From Ruegeria sediminis (GTDB taxonomy: Bacteria > Pseudomonadota > Alphaproteobacteria > Rhodobacterales > Rhodobacteraceae): DNA of 64,000 nt. The stretch lies in assembly GCF_005938215.1 (NCBI RefSeq), contig NZ_VCPD01000002.1, positions 186,001 to 250,000 on the forward strand, read 5' to 3'. The notes under the pieces were generated by a model. That model was not told where the DNA came from, did not search any database, and saw only the letters and a list, made by a program, of their open reading frames with translations. Below, piece after piece: positions 1 through 11,547 of the stretch. Every line of letters starts with the position of its first letter. The stretch's first letter is position 1. The translations under genes were made by a program, and so were the position numbers.

Positions 1-948
1 GGTGTAAAACGCCGACAGATGGACGGTCTGCAGATCCTTGGTATTGGTTCCTACGGCCCGGTCCAGGTCCACCCAGCCACCCGTGATGGCAAGCTTCAGC
101 TTGTCGTTGACCTGATGCGAAACGGTCACGGCGCCGGCGTTGTATTCGACCGTGTCGCCGCCAAGAAACACCGCAGGTCCCGAAAGACCGGCGTTGAGAA
201 TGTCCGCGGTACCGTCACCGATGGAAACCCCGGCCTTGATCGTGCCGCCCTGCCACGGACGGAAAAGACCTGCGAATGTCATGCCCCAGCCTTCGACGTC
301 GTTGCCGGAAATGGTCGCGTCGCGCCAAAGGCCGGAAACACGGACCATTCCAAAGTCAAAGCCGTAGCGCACAGCCGCTGTGAAGGCGACGTCGTCCGAA
401 TTGGCTACATCCTCTTCCGCCGAAGCCGAGACGGTCCATCTTGCGCTCGGGTTGAAGGTGTAACGCACTTGCGGCTTCCGCGCGAAGGGATAGCCGCCGG
501 GCCCCTGGAAATCCACGGTGTCGGCAAGGGTTTCGACCGACATGTAGTTGGTCCAGTTCTGGCCGACGATGAAGCCGTTCCATTCCACGAACGCGTGGCG
601 CAATCTCAGGGCTTCGTTGCTGCCGTAGAAGTCGCCCTCGAATCGGGCAAAGATGTCCTGGCCGTGGACGTCGAAACCGATCCGCGTTTCTCGAACGTTT
701 GCTCGGTCGAAAGTGCCCGTCGCCGGTCCGTTGGGAAGCCCGATGTTGCGGATCTGAGCGGTCGTATTTCCAAGCTCGTAGTCAAAGTCCCGGATCAAAT
801 CCAGTTTGACATAGCCATAAGGCGTGACGGTCACACCGGATCCGATATCGAATGCCAAGGGCGACCGGTCATCTTCGGCAAATGCGGGCGACAGGCCGAT
901 CGTCGTCGCCACGCAGCCGCAACAAATGGTTTTCAAGACGGTTTGCAT
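1..948 (-). CDS. DcaP-like outer membrane porin (C-terminus cut by window edge)
   Basis: Open frame on the minus strand from an ATG at 948 to the left edge, about 316 codons with no stop. The product starts with a signal peptide (MQTVLKTICCGCVATTIGLS, then PAFA-ED) followed by alternating aromatic/polar beta-strand segments such as VTPYGYVKLDLIRDFDYE and RFEGDFYGSN. This resembles DcaP-type trimeric porins, which take up small anionic solutes across the outer membrane. The frame is not closed in the window, so total length and the last strands are unknown. The family call is from overall pattern; the substrate is not inferable. Confidence 0.7.
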   Translation of the reverse strand, partial: MQTVLKTICCGCVATTIGLSPAFAEDDRSPLAFDIGSGVTVTPYGYVKLDLIRDFDYELGNTTAQIRNIGLPNGPATGTFDRANVRETRIGFDVHGQDIFARFEGDFYGSNEALRLRHAFVEWNGFIVGQNWTNYMSVETLADTVDFQGPGGYPFARKPQVRYTFNPSARWTVSASAEEDVANSDDVAFTAAVRYGFDFGMVRVSGLWRDATISGNDVEGWGMTFAGLFRPWQGGTIKAGVSIGDGTADILNAGLSGPAVFLGGDTVEYNAGAVTVSHQVNDKLKLAITGGWVDLDRAVGTNTKDLQTVHLSAFYT

Positions 949-1065
949 ATCGAACCCCGCAAAAGCACTCGTTCTTGGTGGCAAGATACCGCATCTGGTC
1001 GGGACACAGACTGCGCCAAATCAAATGAAACGCACCTGTTGTGCAAAGGACGCAGATCGCCTGCG

Positions 1066-1905
1066 TCAGTCTTGATCGGCTTCCACGGCGCGATAATGAC
1101 CGTTCCGAACCTGATCCTCGCAAAACCTGGCAAGTTCCTTGCGGTCGGCAAAGCCCGCCACCGGCACGGCCGGATGATAGATCAGTTCGACCGAACCCTG
1201 CGGCCATGCCGCCAGCGTCTTGAGCAGATGCGGACCAAAGTCCATGTCTCCCCACCAGCCATAGAAGCGGTCGGGCTGTCCCTTGGGGGCGTGAAACACG
1301 ACAGTGACCGGCTGCACATACATGAAGGACCTGAGTTTCGGGGCGAAAAACGCTGCGAACAGTGTGGTTTTGAACGGCAGCACGCGCAGCCCGTCGGTCG
1401 AGGTTCCTTCCGGGAAGAACAGCAGCTTGTGCCCTGCCCTGAGCCGTTCTTCGAACAACTTTGTCTGCTCTCGCGCTTTTCTCGGATTGCGCTCGATGAA
1501 CACCGTTCCGGCCGCGCGGGCCAGCCAGCCGATGGCCGGCCATTGCGCGACCTCATCCTTGGACACGAAATAGACGCGCTTGCGCGCATTGAGCGCGAAG
1601 ATGTCCAGCCATGACGTATGGTTCGCCACGACTGCGCCGCGTTCGCGCATCAGGTCGCCGGTGGTCCGAAGCTTGATGCCAAGAATGCGGAACGCATTCC
1701 GGCCCACGAACTGCGGCAGAAAGGCCGTGACCGGCCGGTGCATCCCGCAGATCGGCTTTTCGATCAGGCGGATCGCAACCAGAACCAGCAGACCGACAAA
1801 AAGCATCGCGGCAAGCGGCACGCCGCGCAGGATCACCAGAAGCCAGCCCAATGCGCCGATTTCCACCGGGTCCGGCGCGTCCTCGCTATGCCATGACGGG
1901 TTCAT
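1066..1905 (-). CDS. olsA: Lyso-ornithine lipid O-acyltransferase (PlsC family)
   Basis: 279 aa if started at the ATG at 1905, which overlaps the olsB stop as ATGA. A longer frame to 1977 exists but would run into olsB. The protein has an N-terminal hydrophobic anchor (LGWLLVILRGVPLAAMLFVG) and both PlsC hallmarks: the NHTSWLD box (HX4D catalytic motif) and FPEGTSTDG for phosphate/acyl binding. PlsC enzymes move an acyl group from acyl-ACP to a glycerol or lipid hydroxyl at the inner membrane. Translational coupling to olsB makes the O-acylation of lyso-ornithine lipid the likely role; a phosphatidic acid role is the alternative. Confidence 0.85.
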   Translation of the reverse strand: MNPSWHSEDAPDPVEIGALGWLLVILRGVPLAAMLFVGLLVLVAIRLIEKPICGMHRPVTAFLPQFVGRNAFRILGIKLRTTGDLMRERGAVVANHTSWLDIFALNARKRVYFVSKDEVAQWPAIGWLARAAGTVFIERNPRKAREQTKLFEERLRAGHKLLFFPEGTSTDGLRVLPFKTTLFAAFFAPKLRSFMYVQPVTVVFHAPKGQPDRFYGWWGDMDFGPHLLKTLAAWPQGSVELIYHPAVPVAGFADRKELARFCEDQVRNGHYRAVEADQD

Positions 1906-2669
1906 CGGTCGGGTGACGCTCCGGCGTAGATGCGCCTCTGGCGCTCGTTCATTCGGGCGGTGTCGAGGATCAGACACACGTCGGTGGTGTTGAAGCCGTG
2001 ATCGATGAAGGCCCCGTCTCCGACGAACCCCCCTAGTCGCAGATAGGCCTTGATGAGGGCCGGAACCGCAAGCATCGCCTTGCGCCGGTCAAGCTCGGTT
2101 GCCGGAACAAGATTCATGTCCACGTAGGAAGCCGGTTGTGCCCGGACCCTCAGTTCCGCTGGCGCAAGGTGGTTGTGGTGCAACATCGACAAGGGTTGCG
2201 CCAACGCCTGAACATCCGTTCCGTGAAAGCTGGCGACGCCGAACAGCACGTCGATCTCGTGCTCGGCCACATATCCCGCCAACCCGTGCCAGAGGTGGTA
2301 CATGGCCGTGCCGCCCCGATAGGCGGGATGAACGCAGGACCGGCCCAGTTCAAGAAGTTTGCGACCGCTGGCCTTGAGAACGCTCAGATCATATTCATCT
2401 TCCGAATAGAACTGGCCGACTTCTTCGGCGCGGTCCCCAGGCAGCAAACGATAGACGCCGATGACCTCGGCGGTATCGTTGTCGATGGCCAGCATGTGGT
2501 CGAAGAACGGGTCGAAACGGTCCTGTTCAAGCCCAGCCTCGTGATCCACCATTTCGCCGCCGCCGCCCAGTTCGCGCACGAACACGTCATAGCGCAACCG
2601 CTGGGCCGCCCGCAGTTCATCCTCGGTCTGGGCAATCTTGACGGTGAAGGAGGGCCCGCGATCCGGCAT
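1902..2669 (-). CDS. olsB: L-ornithine N-alpha-acyltransferase
   Basis: 255 aa, GNAT-fold protein of the OlsB family. It shows the long conserved N-terminal run with LRYDVFVRELG, then VGQFYSEDEYDL, LELGRSCVHPAYRGG and the C-terminal VCLILDT. OlsB attaches a 3-hydroxyacyl group from acyl-ACP to the alpha-amino group of ornithine, the first step of phosphorus-free ornithine lipids. olsA follows with a 4-base stop/start overlap, so the two form a complete two-gene pathway. A CtrA-like site lies about 100 bp upstream. Confidence 0.9.
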   Translation of the reverse strand: MPDRGPSFTVKIAQTEDELRAAQRLRYDVFVRELGGGGEMVDHEAGLEQDRFDPFFDHMLAIDNDTAEVIGVYRLLPGDRAEEVGQFYSEDEYDLSVLKASGRKLLELGRSCVHPAYRGGTAMYHLWHGLAGYVAEHEIDVLFGVASFHGTDVQALAQPLSMLHHNHLAPAELRVRAQPASYVDMNLVPATELDRRKAMLAVPALIKAYLRLGGFVGDGAFIDHGFNTTDVCLILDTARMNERQRRIYAGASPDR

Positions 2670-2764
2670 TCACGATCCAGTAGTCAGGAGAAGTTCAGGA
2701 CGCTGCGTCTGATACAGCACATTTCGGGAAAATGACAACCTGCGCCACGTGTACCGCGGCGGCG

Positions 2765-2779
2765 TTAACCTTTCGTAAA
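2765..2779. promoter_or_regulatory. CtrA-like site (TTAA-N7-TAAA)
   Basis: TTAA at 2765-2768, a seven-base spacer and TAAA at 2776-2779 differ at one position from the TTAA-N7-TTAA consensus of the cell-cycle regulator CtrA. It sits between the olsB start (2669) and the DUF3553 gene. chpT, whose product feeds phosphate to CtrA, lies just beyond. Short motifs of this kind occur by chance, so this is only suggestive. Confidence 0.3.
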
Positions 2780-2785
2780 CCAGTT

Positions 2786-2968
2786 TCACGGATCAAAGAC
2801 GGGCATCAGGGCTATGCGCGTCCCGTCGATCACCACCTTCCCCTGCTCGCGGAAGTTGACGGTGATCTTGCCGCCGATATTGGACTGTACCTGTCCGACC
2901 CCCCAATCGGGGAAATCCGGGTGGCGGACGTACATGCCCGGTGCAAGTATGGCATTCAGATCTGTCAT
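2786..2968 (-). CDS. DUF3553 domain protein
   Basis: 60 aa single-domain protein; the whole length is the DUF3553 domain, with PGMYVRHPDFPDWGVGQVQS and a following basic beta-strand region ending in a proline-rich tail. The fold resembles small CarD/PcrA-C-terminal Tudor-like modules, which in other proteins contact RNA polymerase. A transcription-linked role would be inference. It is transcribed away from chpT, whose start is 47 bp away on the other strand. Confidence 0.8.
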   Translation of the reverse strand: MTDLNAILAPGMYVRHPDFPDWGVGQVQSNIGGKITVNFREQGKVVIDGTRIALMPVFDP

Positions 2969-3014
2969 TTCCGGCTCGTATCAGGGCAACTGGCGGATGC
3001 AACAGGAGGTATCC

Positions 3015-3611
3015 ATGGGCGATAGCAGCGTCAACCTTGCCGCCTTGATCGGCTCGCGGATTTGCCACGATCTGATCAGCCCCATCGGCGCCATCACCAA
3101 CGGGCTGGAGTTGCTGGACATGGTCGGGGCGGTGCAAGGCCCCGAGATGGAACTGATCTCGGGCAGCGTCGGAAATGCGGGTGCGCGTATCCGGTTCTTT
3201 CGAATCGCCTTTGGGTCATCCGGCGAGGCCAGATTGGGACGCACGGAAATCGCCAAGATCCTCGACGACCTCGGCCGCGCCAGCCGGATCAAGGCGCATT
3301 GGGCGCCGCAGGAGCCGAAGCCGCGTACCGAGGTCAAACTTGCGTTCCTTGCGCTGTTATGCTGCGAAACGGCGATGCCCCTGGGCGGCACTGTCGAAGT
3401 CGCTTGCGATGGCGGGCAATGGACCGTGGCCGGAATGGCCGACAAGATGAACATAGAATCAGATCTCTGGCATGGCCTGAACGCCCGGACCACCCGTGCG
3501 CGTATCACGCCGGCGCTCGTCCAGTTCGCCCTGCTGCCTGCAATCGCCGCCGAGGCGGGGCGGCGCGTCCGCGCCGAAACCTCGTCGACGCGCGTGGTGA
3601 TCCGGTTCTGA
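3015..3611 (+). CDS. chpT: Histidine phosphotransferase ChpT
   Basis: 198 aa. The ATG at 3015 follows a strong AGGAGGT ribosome site at 3004-3010, which decides the start over longer in-frame options. The N-terminal helix holds the phosphoryl-accepting histidine in SRICHDLISPIGAITNGLEL, followed by a degenerate ATPase-like domain that lacks the usual Bergerat nucleotide-binding boxes. In alphaproteobacteria ChpT relays phosphate from the hybrid kinase CckA to CtrA and CpdR, controlling cell cycle, motility and, in Rhodobacterales, gene transfer agents. Neither partner is in this window. Confidence 0.85.
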   Translation: MGDSSVNLAALIGSRICHDLISPIGAITNGLELLDMVGAVQGPEMELISGSVGNAGARIRFFRIAFGSSGEARLGRTEIAKILDDLGRASRIKAHWAPQEPKPRTEVKLAFLALLCCETAMPLGGTVEVACDGGQWTVAGMADKMNIESDLWHGLNARTTRARITPALVQFALLPAIAAEAGRRVRAETSSTRVVIRF

Positions 3612-3632
3612 CCTGGCGGCAGGCCGGCCGGA

Positions 3633-4895
<1,263 letters not shown>

Positions 4896-4948
4896 CGTGG
4901 ACGCCTTTCCGGTCATTCGAATTTCCGAACTTCTAGCAAAAAGATGTG

Positions 4949-7086
<2,138 letters not shown>

Positions 7087-7113
7087 TTATGCAAAGGCCA
7101 CTTCGGCCACAAG

Positions 7114-7650
7114 TCAGAGTTTTCGGCTGTATGTCCAGGTTGCTACATTAGCGTCGCGAGCAACGGAATAGGTTTCGGCATCGCCGAGATACTGAAATCC
7201 GCAATGGGTCAATACCCGGGCCGAGGCCGGGTTGTCCTGAAACACGCTGGCGAACATGGTGGTGTTGTCCTGCGGATTGGCCTGAACCAGGGCTTCGACC
7301 GCCATCGAGGCGATGCCGGTGTTCCAATAGATCGGCGCGACCCAATACCCGACTTCGGACTGGTTGCGGTCCAGCCTTTTCAGCGAAATCACCCCGATCA
7401 GTTCCGGCCCGCCATCCCTGGTGGCATCCATGACCCAAACATCCTCGTCCCGGTCCTCGGCCATGGACCGGATCACGAATGCCTCGGTCGAACCGGGCGG
7501 CAACGGGTGCGGAATCGCCGTGGTCATCCTGGCAACACGCTCGTCGCTGGCGTAGTGCTCGATCAACCCCATATCCGACCGGCGCACCGGCCGCAGGTCG
7601 AACCGCTCGGTTTCGATGACCGGCTGATTTGTTATTGTTTCCAACTTCAT
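7114..7650 (-). CDS. GNAT N-acetyltransferase (RimJ/RimL type)
   Basis: 178 aa from the ATG at 7650, which overlaps the stop of the LysE gene as ATGA; a longer frame to 7716 would overlap LysE far more. The protein opens with the RimJ/RimL-like signature ETERFDLRPVRRSD. It then has VGYWVAPIYWNTGIASMAVEAL as the acetyl-CoA-binding motif A region, and VFQDNPASARVLTHCGF. Members acetylate protein N-termini, amino acids or drugs; the substrate cannot be told from the sequence. Confidence 0.8.
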   Translation of the reverse strand: MKLETITNQPVIETERFDLRPVRRSDMGLIEHYASDERVARMTTAIPHPLPPGSTEAFVIRSMAEDRDEDVWVMDATRDGGPELIGVISLKRLDRNQSEVGYWVAPIYWNTGIASMAVEALVQANPQDNTTMFASVFQDNPASARVLTHCGFQYLGDAETYSVARDANVATWTYSRKL

Positions 7651-8255
7651 ATGTGCGCTCCTCCTCCGAACAACACAAACAACACGGACGCGACCGTAAG
7701 ACATGCCAACGTCCACATCAGATATTTTTCGACAACCTTTCCCGCAACCGCGTGGGCAATTCTATCTCCGGCAAATGTCCAGACCGGGTGCAGCAGCAAT
7801 TGACAGAACAACAAACAGAGAGCGATCGTCAGTGTAGCATCAAATGGTGGCGTTCCAGTAGCCACAAACCCGGTAAAACCCGCCACGATCATCGCCCAGG
7901 CCTTCGGATTCAGGGGGTGAACCACCAAACCGGCCCAGAACCCCGGCGCATCGCCTTCGAACCCTTCCGCCGAAAGACGCAAGTTGGCGATTTTCCAGGC
8001 CAGCCAGCAGATGTAGGCCGCCGAAACATATTTGAGAACTTCGAAAAACCCAGGCACCAGTTCCGCCAGTTGCATCAATCCAAAGCCCACCGGCCAGATG
8101 ATCAACTGCTTGCCCAACACCACGCCCGCCACAAAGGGCAAAGCCGCCCGGAACCCATAGCGCGCACCCGTTCCCAACAGGACCATGTTGGCCGGTCCCG
8201 GCGTGCCGACCTGCGAAGCGGCAAAGATCAGGAAACTGGTCGTGGCAACGGTCAT
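7647..8255 (-). CDS. LysE/RhtB family amino-acid exporter
   Basis: 202 aa, about six hydrophobic helices. It has the LysE-family N-terminal signature GTPGPANMVLLGTGARYG and the LNPKAW motif typical of RhtB-like members. These inner-membrane proteins export amino acids or related small molecules, driven by proton motive force. The 4-base overlap with the GNAT gene suggests coupled expression. The substrate is not inferable. Confidence 0.85.
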   Translation of the reverse strand: MTVATTSFLIFAASQVGTPGPANMVLLGTGARYGFRAALPFVAGVVLGKQLIIWPVGFGLMQLAELVPGFFEVLKYVSAAYICWLAWKIANLRLSAEGFEGDAPGFWAGLVVHPLNPKAWAMIVAGFTGFVATGTPPFDATLTIALCLLFCQLLLHPVWTFAGDRIAHAVAGKVVEKYLMWTLACLTVASVLFVLFGGGAHI

Positions 8256-8288
8256 TCCAACGGCGTTTCAAAACTTGGTGAAAAGCGA

Positions 8289-8319
8289 AAGGGGACCGGC
8301 ATTTTCTGCCGGTCCCCTT
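8289..8319 (-). terminator. Strong hairpin downstream of rpmA
   Basis: A perfect 13-bp stem (8289-8301 with 8307-8319) and a five-base loop lie 32 bp past the rpmA stop. On the minus strand the stem is followed by a short T-rich stretch. On the plus strand it is followed by GGAATTTTT, so it may serve both directions. It most likely ends the rplU-rpmA transcript. Confidence 0.75.
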
Positions 8320-8350
8320 GGAATTTTTCCAAACCTTTTCGGGTCTCGGC

Positions 8351-8620
8351 TTACTCTGCGGCCTCCGCCGCTGGCAGAACCGAAATGAAGGTGCGGCCCT
8401 TGAGGCCCTTGTGGAAGGTCACGGCGCCGTCGACGGTAGCAAAGATGGTATGATCCTTGCCAATGCCAACGCCTTCGCCCGGCCAGAACTTGGTGCCGCG
8501 CTGACGCACGATGATGTTGCCTGCAACAGCGGCCTGGCCGCCGTACAGTTTCACGCCAAGGCGACGACCCGCGGAGTCGCGGCCGTTACGGGAGGAACCG
8601 CCAGCTTTCTTATGTGCCAT
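8351..8620 (-). CDS. rpmA: 50S ribosomal protein bL27
   Basis: 89 aa with the canonical start [20 protein letters not shown] and the internal [12 protein letters not shown]. The N-terminal arm reaches the peptidyl-transferase centre and contacts tRNA. It lies 11 bp after rplU, the normal bL21-bL27 operon. Confidence 0.97.
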   Translation of the reverse strand: MAHKKAGGSSRNGRDSAGRRLGVKLYGGQAAVAGNIIVRQRGTKFWPGEGVGIGKDHTIFATVDGAVTFHKGLKGRTFISVLPAAEAAE

Positions 8621-8631
8621 TCTCTCTCTCC

Positions 8632-9240
8632 TTAGCCTTTGGCCAGCTCTTTGGCCTGCTCAACCCATTCGGGTTTCACTTTGATCGTCTCGATAGCAGC
8701 AATCTGCTCGTCCGACAAGGCAGCCAGAGCGGCGAAGCTCACGATGCCTGCATCGGCCAGTTTCTTGACTGCGGCGGGACCGACACCGGTGATCTGGGTC
8801 AGATCGTCGGCGGCGGCGGCCGGTGTTGCGGCCTTCGCTTCGGCCTTCTTGGCGGGCTTGGCCGCCGGAGCAGCTACGCCGGCCGGTGCCGAACCGGTTG
8901 CGACCTTGACGCCCGACTTGTCCGCACCCGAGGTGAGGATGTCGGTGATCTTGACCAGGGTCAGTTTCTGACGGTGGCCCTTGGTGCGCTTCGAGCTGTG
9001 CTTGCGACGGCGCTTGACGAAGTGGATGACCTTGTCACCCTTGACCTGTTCGATCACTTCGGCCTGAACGGCAGCGCCAGCGACGAACGGCGCGCCGACG
9101 ACCGGAGCGTCACCGCCCAGCATCAGAACGTCGTTGAATTGAACTTTTTCACCTGCGTCGGCAGCCAGTTTCTCGACGCGGAGCATATCGCCCGCCTGAA
9201 CCTTGTACTGCTTGCCGCCAGTCTTGAGGACCGCAAACAT
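8632..9240 (-). CDS. rplU: 50S ribosomal protein bL21 with C-terminal helix-hairpin-helix extension
   Basis: 202 aa, about twice the roughly 100 aa of standard bL21. Residues 1-103 are ordinary bL21 ([36 protein letters not shown]). These are followed by an alanine/lysine-rich linker and a helix-hairpin-helix-like module containing [20 protein letters not shown]. The extended form recurs in Rhodobacterales; its function is not known to me. It is first in the operon with rpmA, behind a TTGACA promoter and a leader of about 165 nt. Confidence 0.95.
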   Translation of the reverse strand: MFAVLKTGGKQYKVQAGDMLRVEKLAADAGEKVQFNDVLMLGGDAPVVGAPFVAGAAVQAEVIEQVKGDKVIHFVKRRRKHSSKRTKGHRQKLTLVKITDILTSGADKSGVKVATGSAPAGVAAPAAKPAKKAEAKAATPAAAADDLTQITGVGPAAVKKLADAGIVSFAALAALSDEQIAAIETIKVKPEWVEQAKELAKG

Positions 9241-9411
9241 GCGTCATTCCTTTTCATTGCCGCGTTCTGTGGTCCCCGTCCTGCGGGCGTTGCCGGCTTG
9301 ATGCCACCTCGAACAGCGCGCCCTTTCAGGGCGGATTTGAGACCCTTCAGGAAAACCTTGCGGGCCGAACAATAACGATACCCGGCGCGGAATATCCGGC
9401 CGGGATGCGCG

Positions 9412-9440
9412 CTTATCCAAGCATTCCGTCGGAATGTCAA
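9412..9440 (-). promoter_or_regulatory. Sigma-70-type promoter of rplU-rpmA
   Basis: A consensus -35 TTGACA (complement of 9435-9440) and -10 GATAAG (complement of 9412-9417) are separated by 17 bp. Transcription would begin near 9405 and leave a leader of about 165 nt before the rplU ATG. The leader contains small GC-rich hairpins and could carry ribosomal-protein autoregulation, which is inference. Confidence 0.65.
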
Positions 9441-9453
9441 CAGATATCGGCGA

Positions 9454-10263
9454 TCACAGGTCCGATGCCGTCATGGCGCCGCCGACCGCAAACCCGAGTT
9501 CGAAGGAGATGCGGTCATACATCCGGTCGAACCCCTCGAACAAGGCCGTGTTCAGGGCCTTTCCCGCTTCGGTTCTGGAAAAGGCGATGTTTTCCCGCAA
9601 CTGCGCCTCGCTCAGCGGCTGGTAGGCCATCAGAAGAAAACCATACAGCCAGTCCTCGGTTTCCTTCCGTGTCTCGTCCTTGCGCGTCAGAAGCGTCGAC
9701 AGCAAGGCCGCGTCGTCGCTGAAAACATCCTGCCCATCAGCGACGCCCCGAAGAAAGTTGAAATCTGCGCTCAACGTGCCGTTCAGGTTCTGCTCCACCA
9801 GGTCGTTGATCTGCACATACTCGTCGACCAGCAGAAACAGGGCCGAATTGCGATCCACCGCCGCGTAGTTGGCCTTGGCCATCTCTTCGACCGCATCGTC
9901 GGAAAAGGCCCGGCGAGCCGAGTTCTCCAGCGCGATGATCATCTGCCCCAGATCGCTTTCAAAGAACAGCGCCGCCTGTTCGATCTGGCCCGGCGTCAGC
10001 CCCACGTCCAGCGCGTTTCGGAGATCGGCCTTCATCGCCTCGGTTGCGTAGATGATTTCGACCTGGCTTTCGAAAAACGAACCGCCACTTCCGCCCAGCA
10101 TGTCCTGGTCGAGATCGCGCGCATAGCTCAACCCCTCTTCACGAAGTATGCCCACCACCTCGTCAATGCGCATGGCGCTTGCAAGCCGGTCCACTGCCTC
10201 GTCCGCGGCCAGGGGCGCCGACCAGACAAGCGAGACCCCGACAAGAAAGGCGCCGAGCCGCAT
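9454..10263 (-). CDS. Exported DUF2059-like protein (second of tandem pair)
   Basis: 269 aa. A signal peptide (MRLGAFLVGVSLVWSAPLAA) is followed by a mostly helical, acidic periplasmic protein. DUF2059-like repeats are recognisable, e.g. LTPGQIEQAALFFESDLGQMIIALENSARR and LSEAQLRENIAFSRTEAGKALNTALFEGF. Its start shares one base with the stop of the upstream paralogue, so the two are co-translated. Function unknown. Confidence 0.7.
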   Translation of the reverse strand: MRLGAFLVGVSLVWSAPLAADEAVDRLASAMRIDEVVGILREEGLSYARDLDQDMLGGSGGSFFESQVEIIYATEAMKADLRNALDVGLTPGQIEQAALFFESDLGQMIIALENSARRAFSDDAVEEMAKANYAAVDRNSALFLLVDEYVQINDLVEQNLNGTLSADFNFLRGVADGQDVFSDDAALLSTLLTRKDETRKETEDWLYGFLLMAYQPLSEAQLRENIAFSRTEAGKALNTALFEGFDRMYDRISFELGFAVGGAMTASDL

Positions 10264-11105
10264 CAGATATCCTGGGCCGGATGCAGTTCGGCCATCCGCG
10301 CCGCCAGAACCTCAAAACGCCCGGCCATGATCTCGTACTGGACCGCGTTCAACAGTTCATAGACCTCCTGCATCAATGGCTGCTCCAACGCCTCGGCATA
10401 AGCCGTGACGTCCGCGTCCGAGAAGTCCTTGTAGGTGTAGGCGGCCCCGGCCAGCGCGGACATCTGCAGCGCGTTTCGCATCGAGCCTTCGTTGTGCCGC
10501 ATCATTTCGCGCAATTCGTCCGCGCTCATCTCAAGGTCGATCACCCCTGCCCCGCTTGCGGCCAGCAGGAAGCGGATCTGGATCTCCTGAAGGGCCTTCA
10601 GAGCGATGCCGCTGGCGTCGATCGCGCGGTTCATCCGCTTAAGGCTTTCCACCCGCGGTGACCCGTCCCTGACCAGGCCCGCAACGATTTCCTGCCCCTC
10701 CAACTGCTTGGCGTCGTCGTCCTCGACCATGTGTGAAGCGTTTTCCGCCTCCACCAGCCTCTGCCCCAGGTCCGAGGCATAGAAGTCCACCGCGTGTTCA
10801 AGCGCCTCGTCGCTCAGTGTCTGTTCGAGGATGGACACGGCCAGCTCATGCATCTCTTCGGTGTCGAAGACTTCGTCGGTCAGGCGCGTCCAGTCGGATC
10901 CGAAATCGCCGGGATCGATCCCCAGCATCCCGGGCGCCGAGGATGACGCAAGCGCGATGCTGTCGAGCGCGACATCGAACCCGGTGGTTTTCAGAAAGGC
11001 TTCGATCCGGCTCCGTTCGGCAGCCGAAATCGGTGCCGTCGCGACCGCCAGGGCCAACACCGGAGCAAGGATCAGAACAAGGAAGCGGAGAGAAACGTGC
11101 ATCAT
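10263..11105 (-). CDS. Exported DUF2059-like protein (first of tandem pair)
   Basis: 280 aa. An N-terminal signal sequence (LRFLVLILAPVLALAVATAP, then ISAAE) leads to a helical protein with DUF2059-like segments, such as LSDEALEHAVDFYASDLGQRLVEAENASH, that match the pattern of the adjacent gene. The two look like an old tandem duplication that has diverged. The gene lies upstream of tRNA-Ser on the opposite strand. Function unknown. Confidence 0.7.
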   Translation of the reverse strand: MMHVSLRFLVLILAPVLALAVATAPISAAERSRIEAFLKTTGFDVALDSIALASSSAPGMLGIDPGDFGSDWTRLTDEVFDTEEMHELAVSILEQTLSDEALEHAVDFYASDLGQRLVEAENASHMVEDDDAKQLEGQEIVAGLVRDGSPRVESLKRMNRAIDASGIALKALQEIQIRFLLAASGAGVIDLEMSADELREMMRHNEGSMRNALQMSALAGAAYTYKDFSDADVTAYAEALEQPLMQEVYELLNAVQYEIMAGRFEVLAARMAELHPAQDI

Positions 11106-11179
11106 GACATCCAGCCTAGGTGATTTCCGGCGGCAGGCAACGGAAAATCCGGGAATGGCGAATTTCCGGAAATTTCTGC

Positions 11180-11207
11180 TTGCACCGCCCGGCGTTCACC
11201 ACTAAAT
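11180..11207 (+). promoter_or_regulatory. Probable promoter of tRNA-Ser(CGA)
   Basis: TTGCAC at 11180-11185 and CTAAAT at 11202-11207 are spaced by 16 bp and end 21 bp before the first base of the tRNA. The -35 is close to consensus, the -10 weaker. Confidence 0.4.
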
Positions 11208-11228
11208 CCCCCCCTCACAGACCCCCGC

Positions 11229-11318
11229 GGAGAGGTGCCGGAGTGGTCGAACGGGGCGGTCTCGAAAACCGTTGTGGGCGCAAGTCCACCCAGGGTTCGA
11301 ATCCCTGTCTCTCCGCCA
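11229..11318 (+). tRNA. tRNA-Ser (anticodon CGA)
   Basis: 90 nt with encoded CCA. The seven-base acceptor GGAGAGG pairs with TCTCTCC. The anticodon stem GCGGT/ACCGT encloses loop CTCGAAA, giving anticodon CGA. A long variable arm (TTGTGGGCGCAAGTCCACC region) is typical of class II serine tRNAs, and the T-loop is GGTTCGAATCC. Its 3' portion is copied at 30293-30361, so this gene is the attachment site of the downstream island. Confidence 0.97.
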
Positions 11319-11325
11319 TTATCGC
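11257..11325 (+). repeat. Left attachment-site repeat (within tRNA-Ser)
   Basis: 69 bp identical to 30293-30361. It covers the anticodon arm, variable arm, T arm, acceptor 3' strand, CCA and the next seven bases. Divergence starts immediately on both sides of the matching block. Confidence 0.95.
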
Positions 11326-11547
11326 TCTGAAAAGCAATGATATCTATCGTATTTCAGGGCGTGGTACGATTTCCGTTATTGGCGATGCTTTGGGTCAAAG
11401 GTGTCATACTATGACCCCTTTTGGGCCTTCCACCGATGCCGGCTATGTCCCTTTGGGGTGTCGGCAATGACCCCCGTGCCCCTGATCATTGCGCGCTCGC
11501 GCAGACAACCGTACTTGCGTTATCTGGCGTCGCCTCCGAGTTTCGGT

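Noticed and set aside
19-1614. 531-aa plus-strand frame over the porin and olsA
   Set aside because: Both minus-strand products have recognisable motifs; this frame does not.
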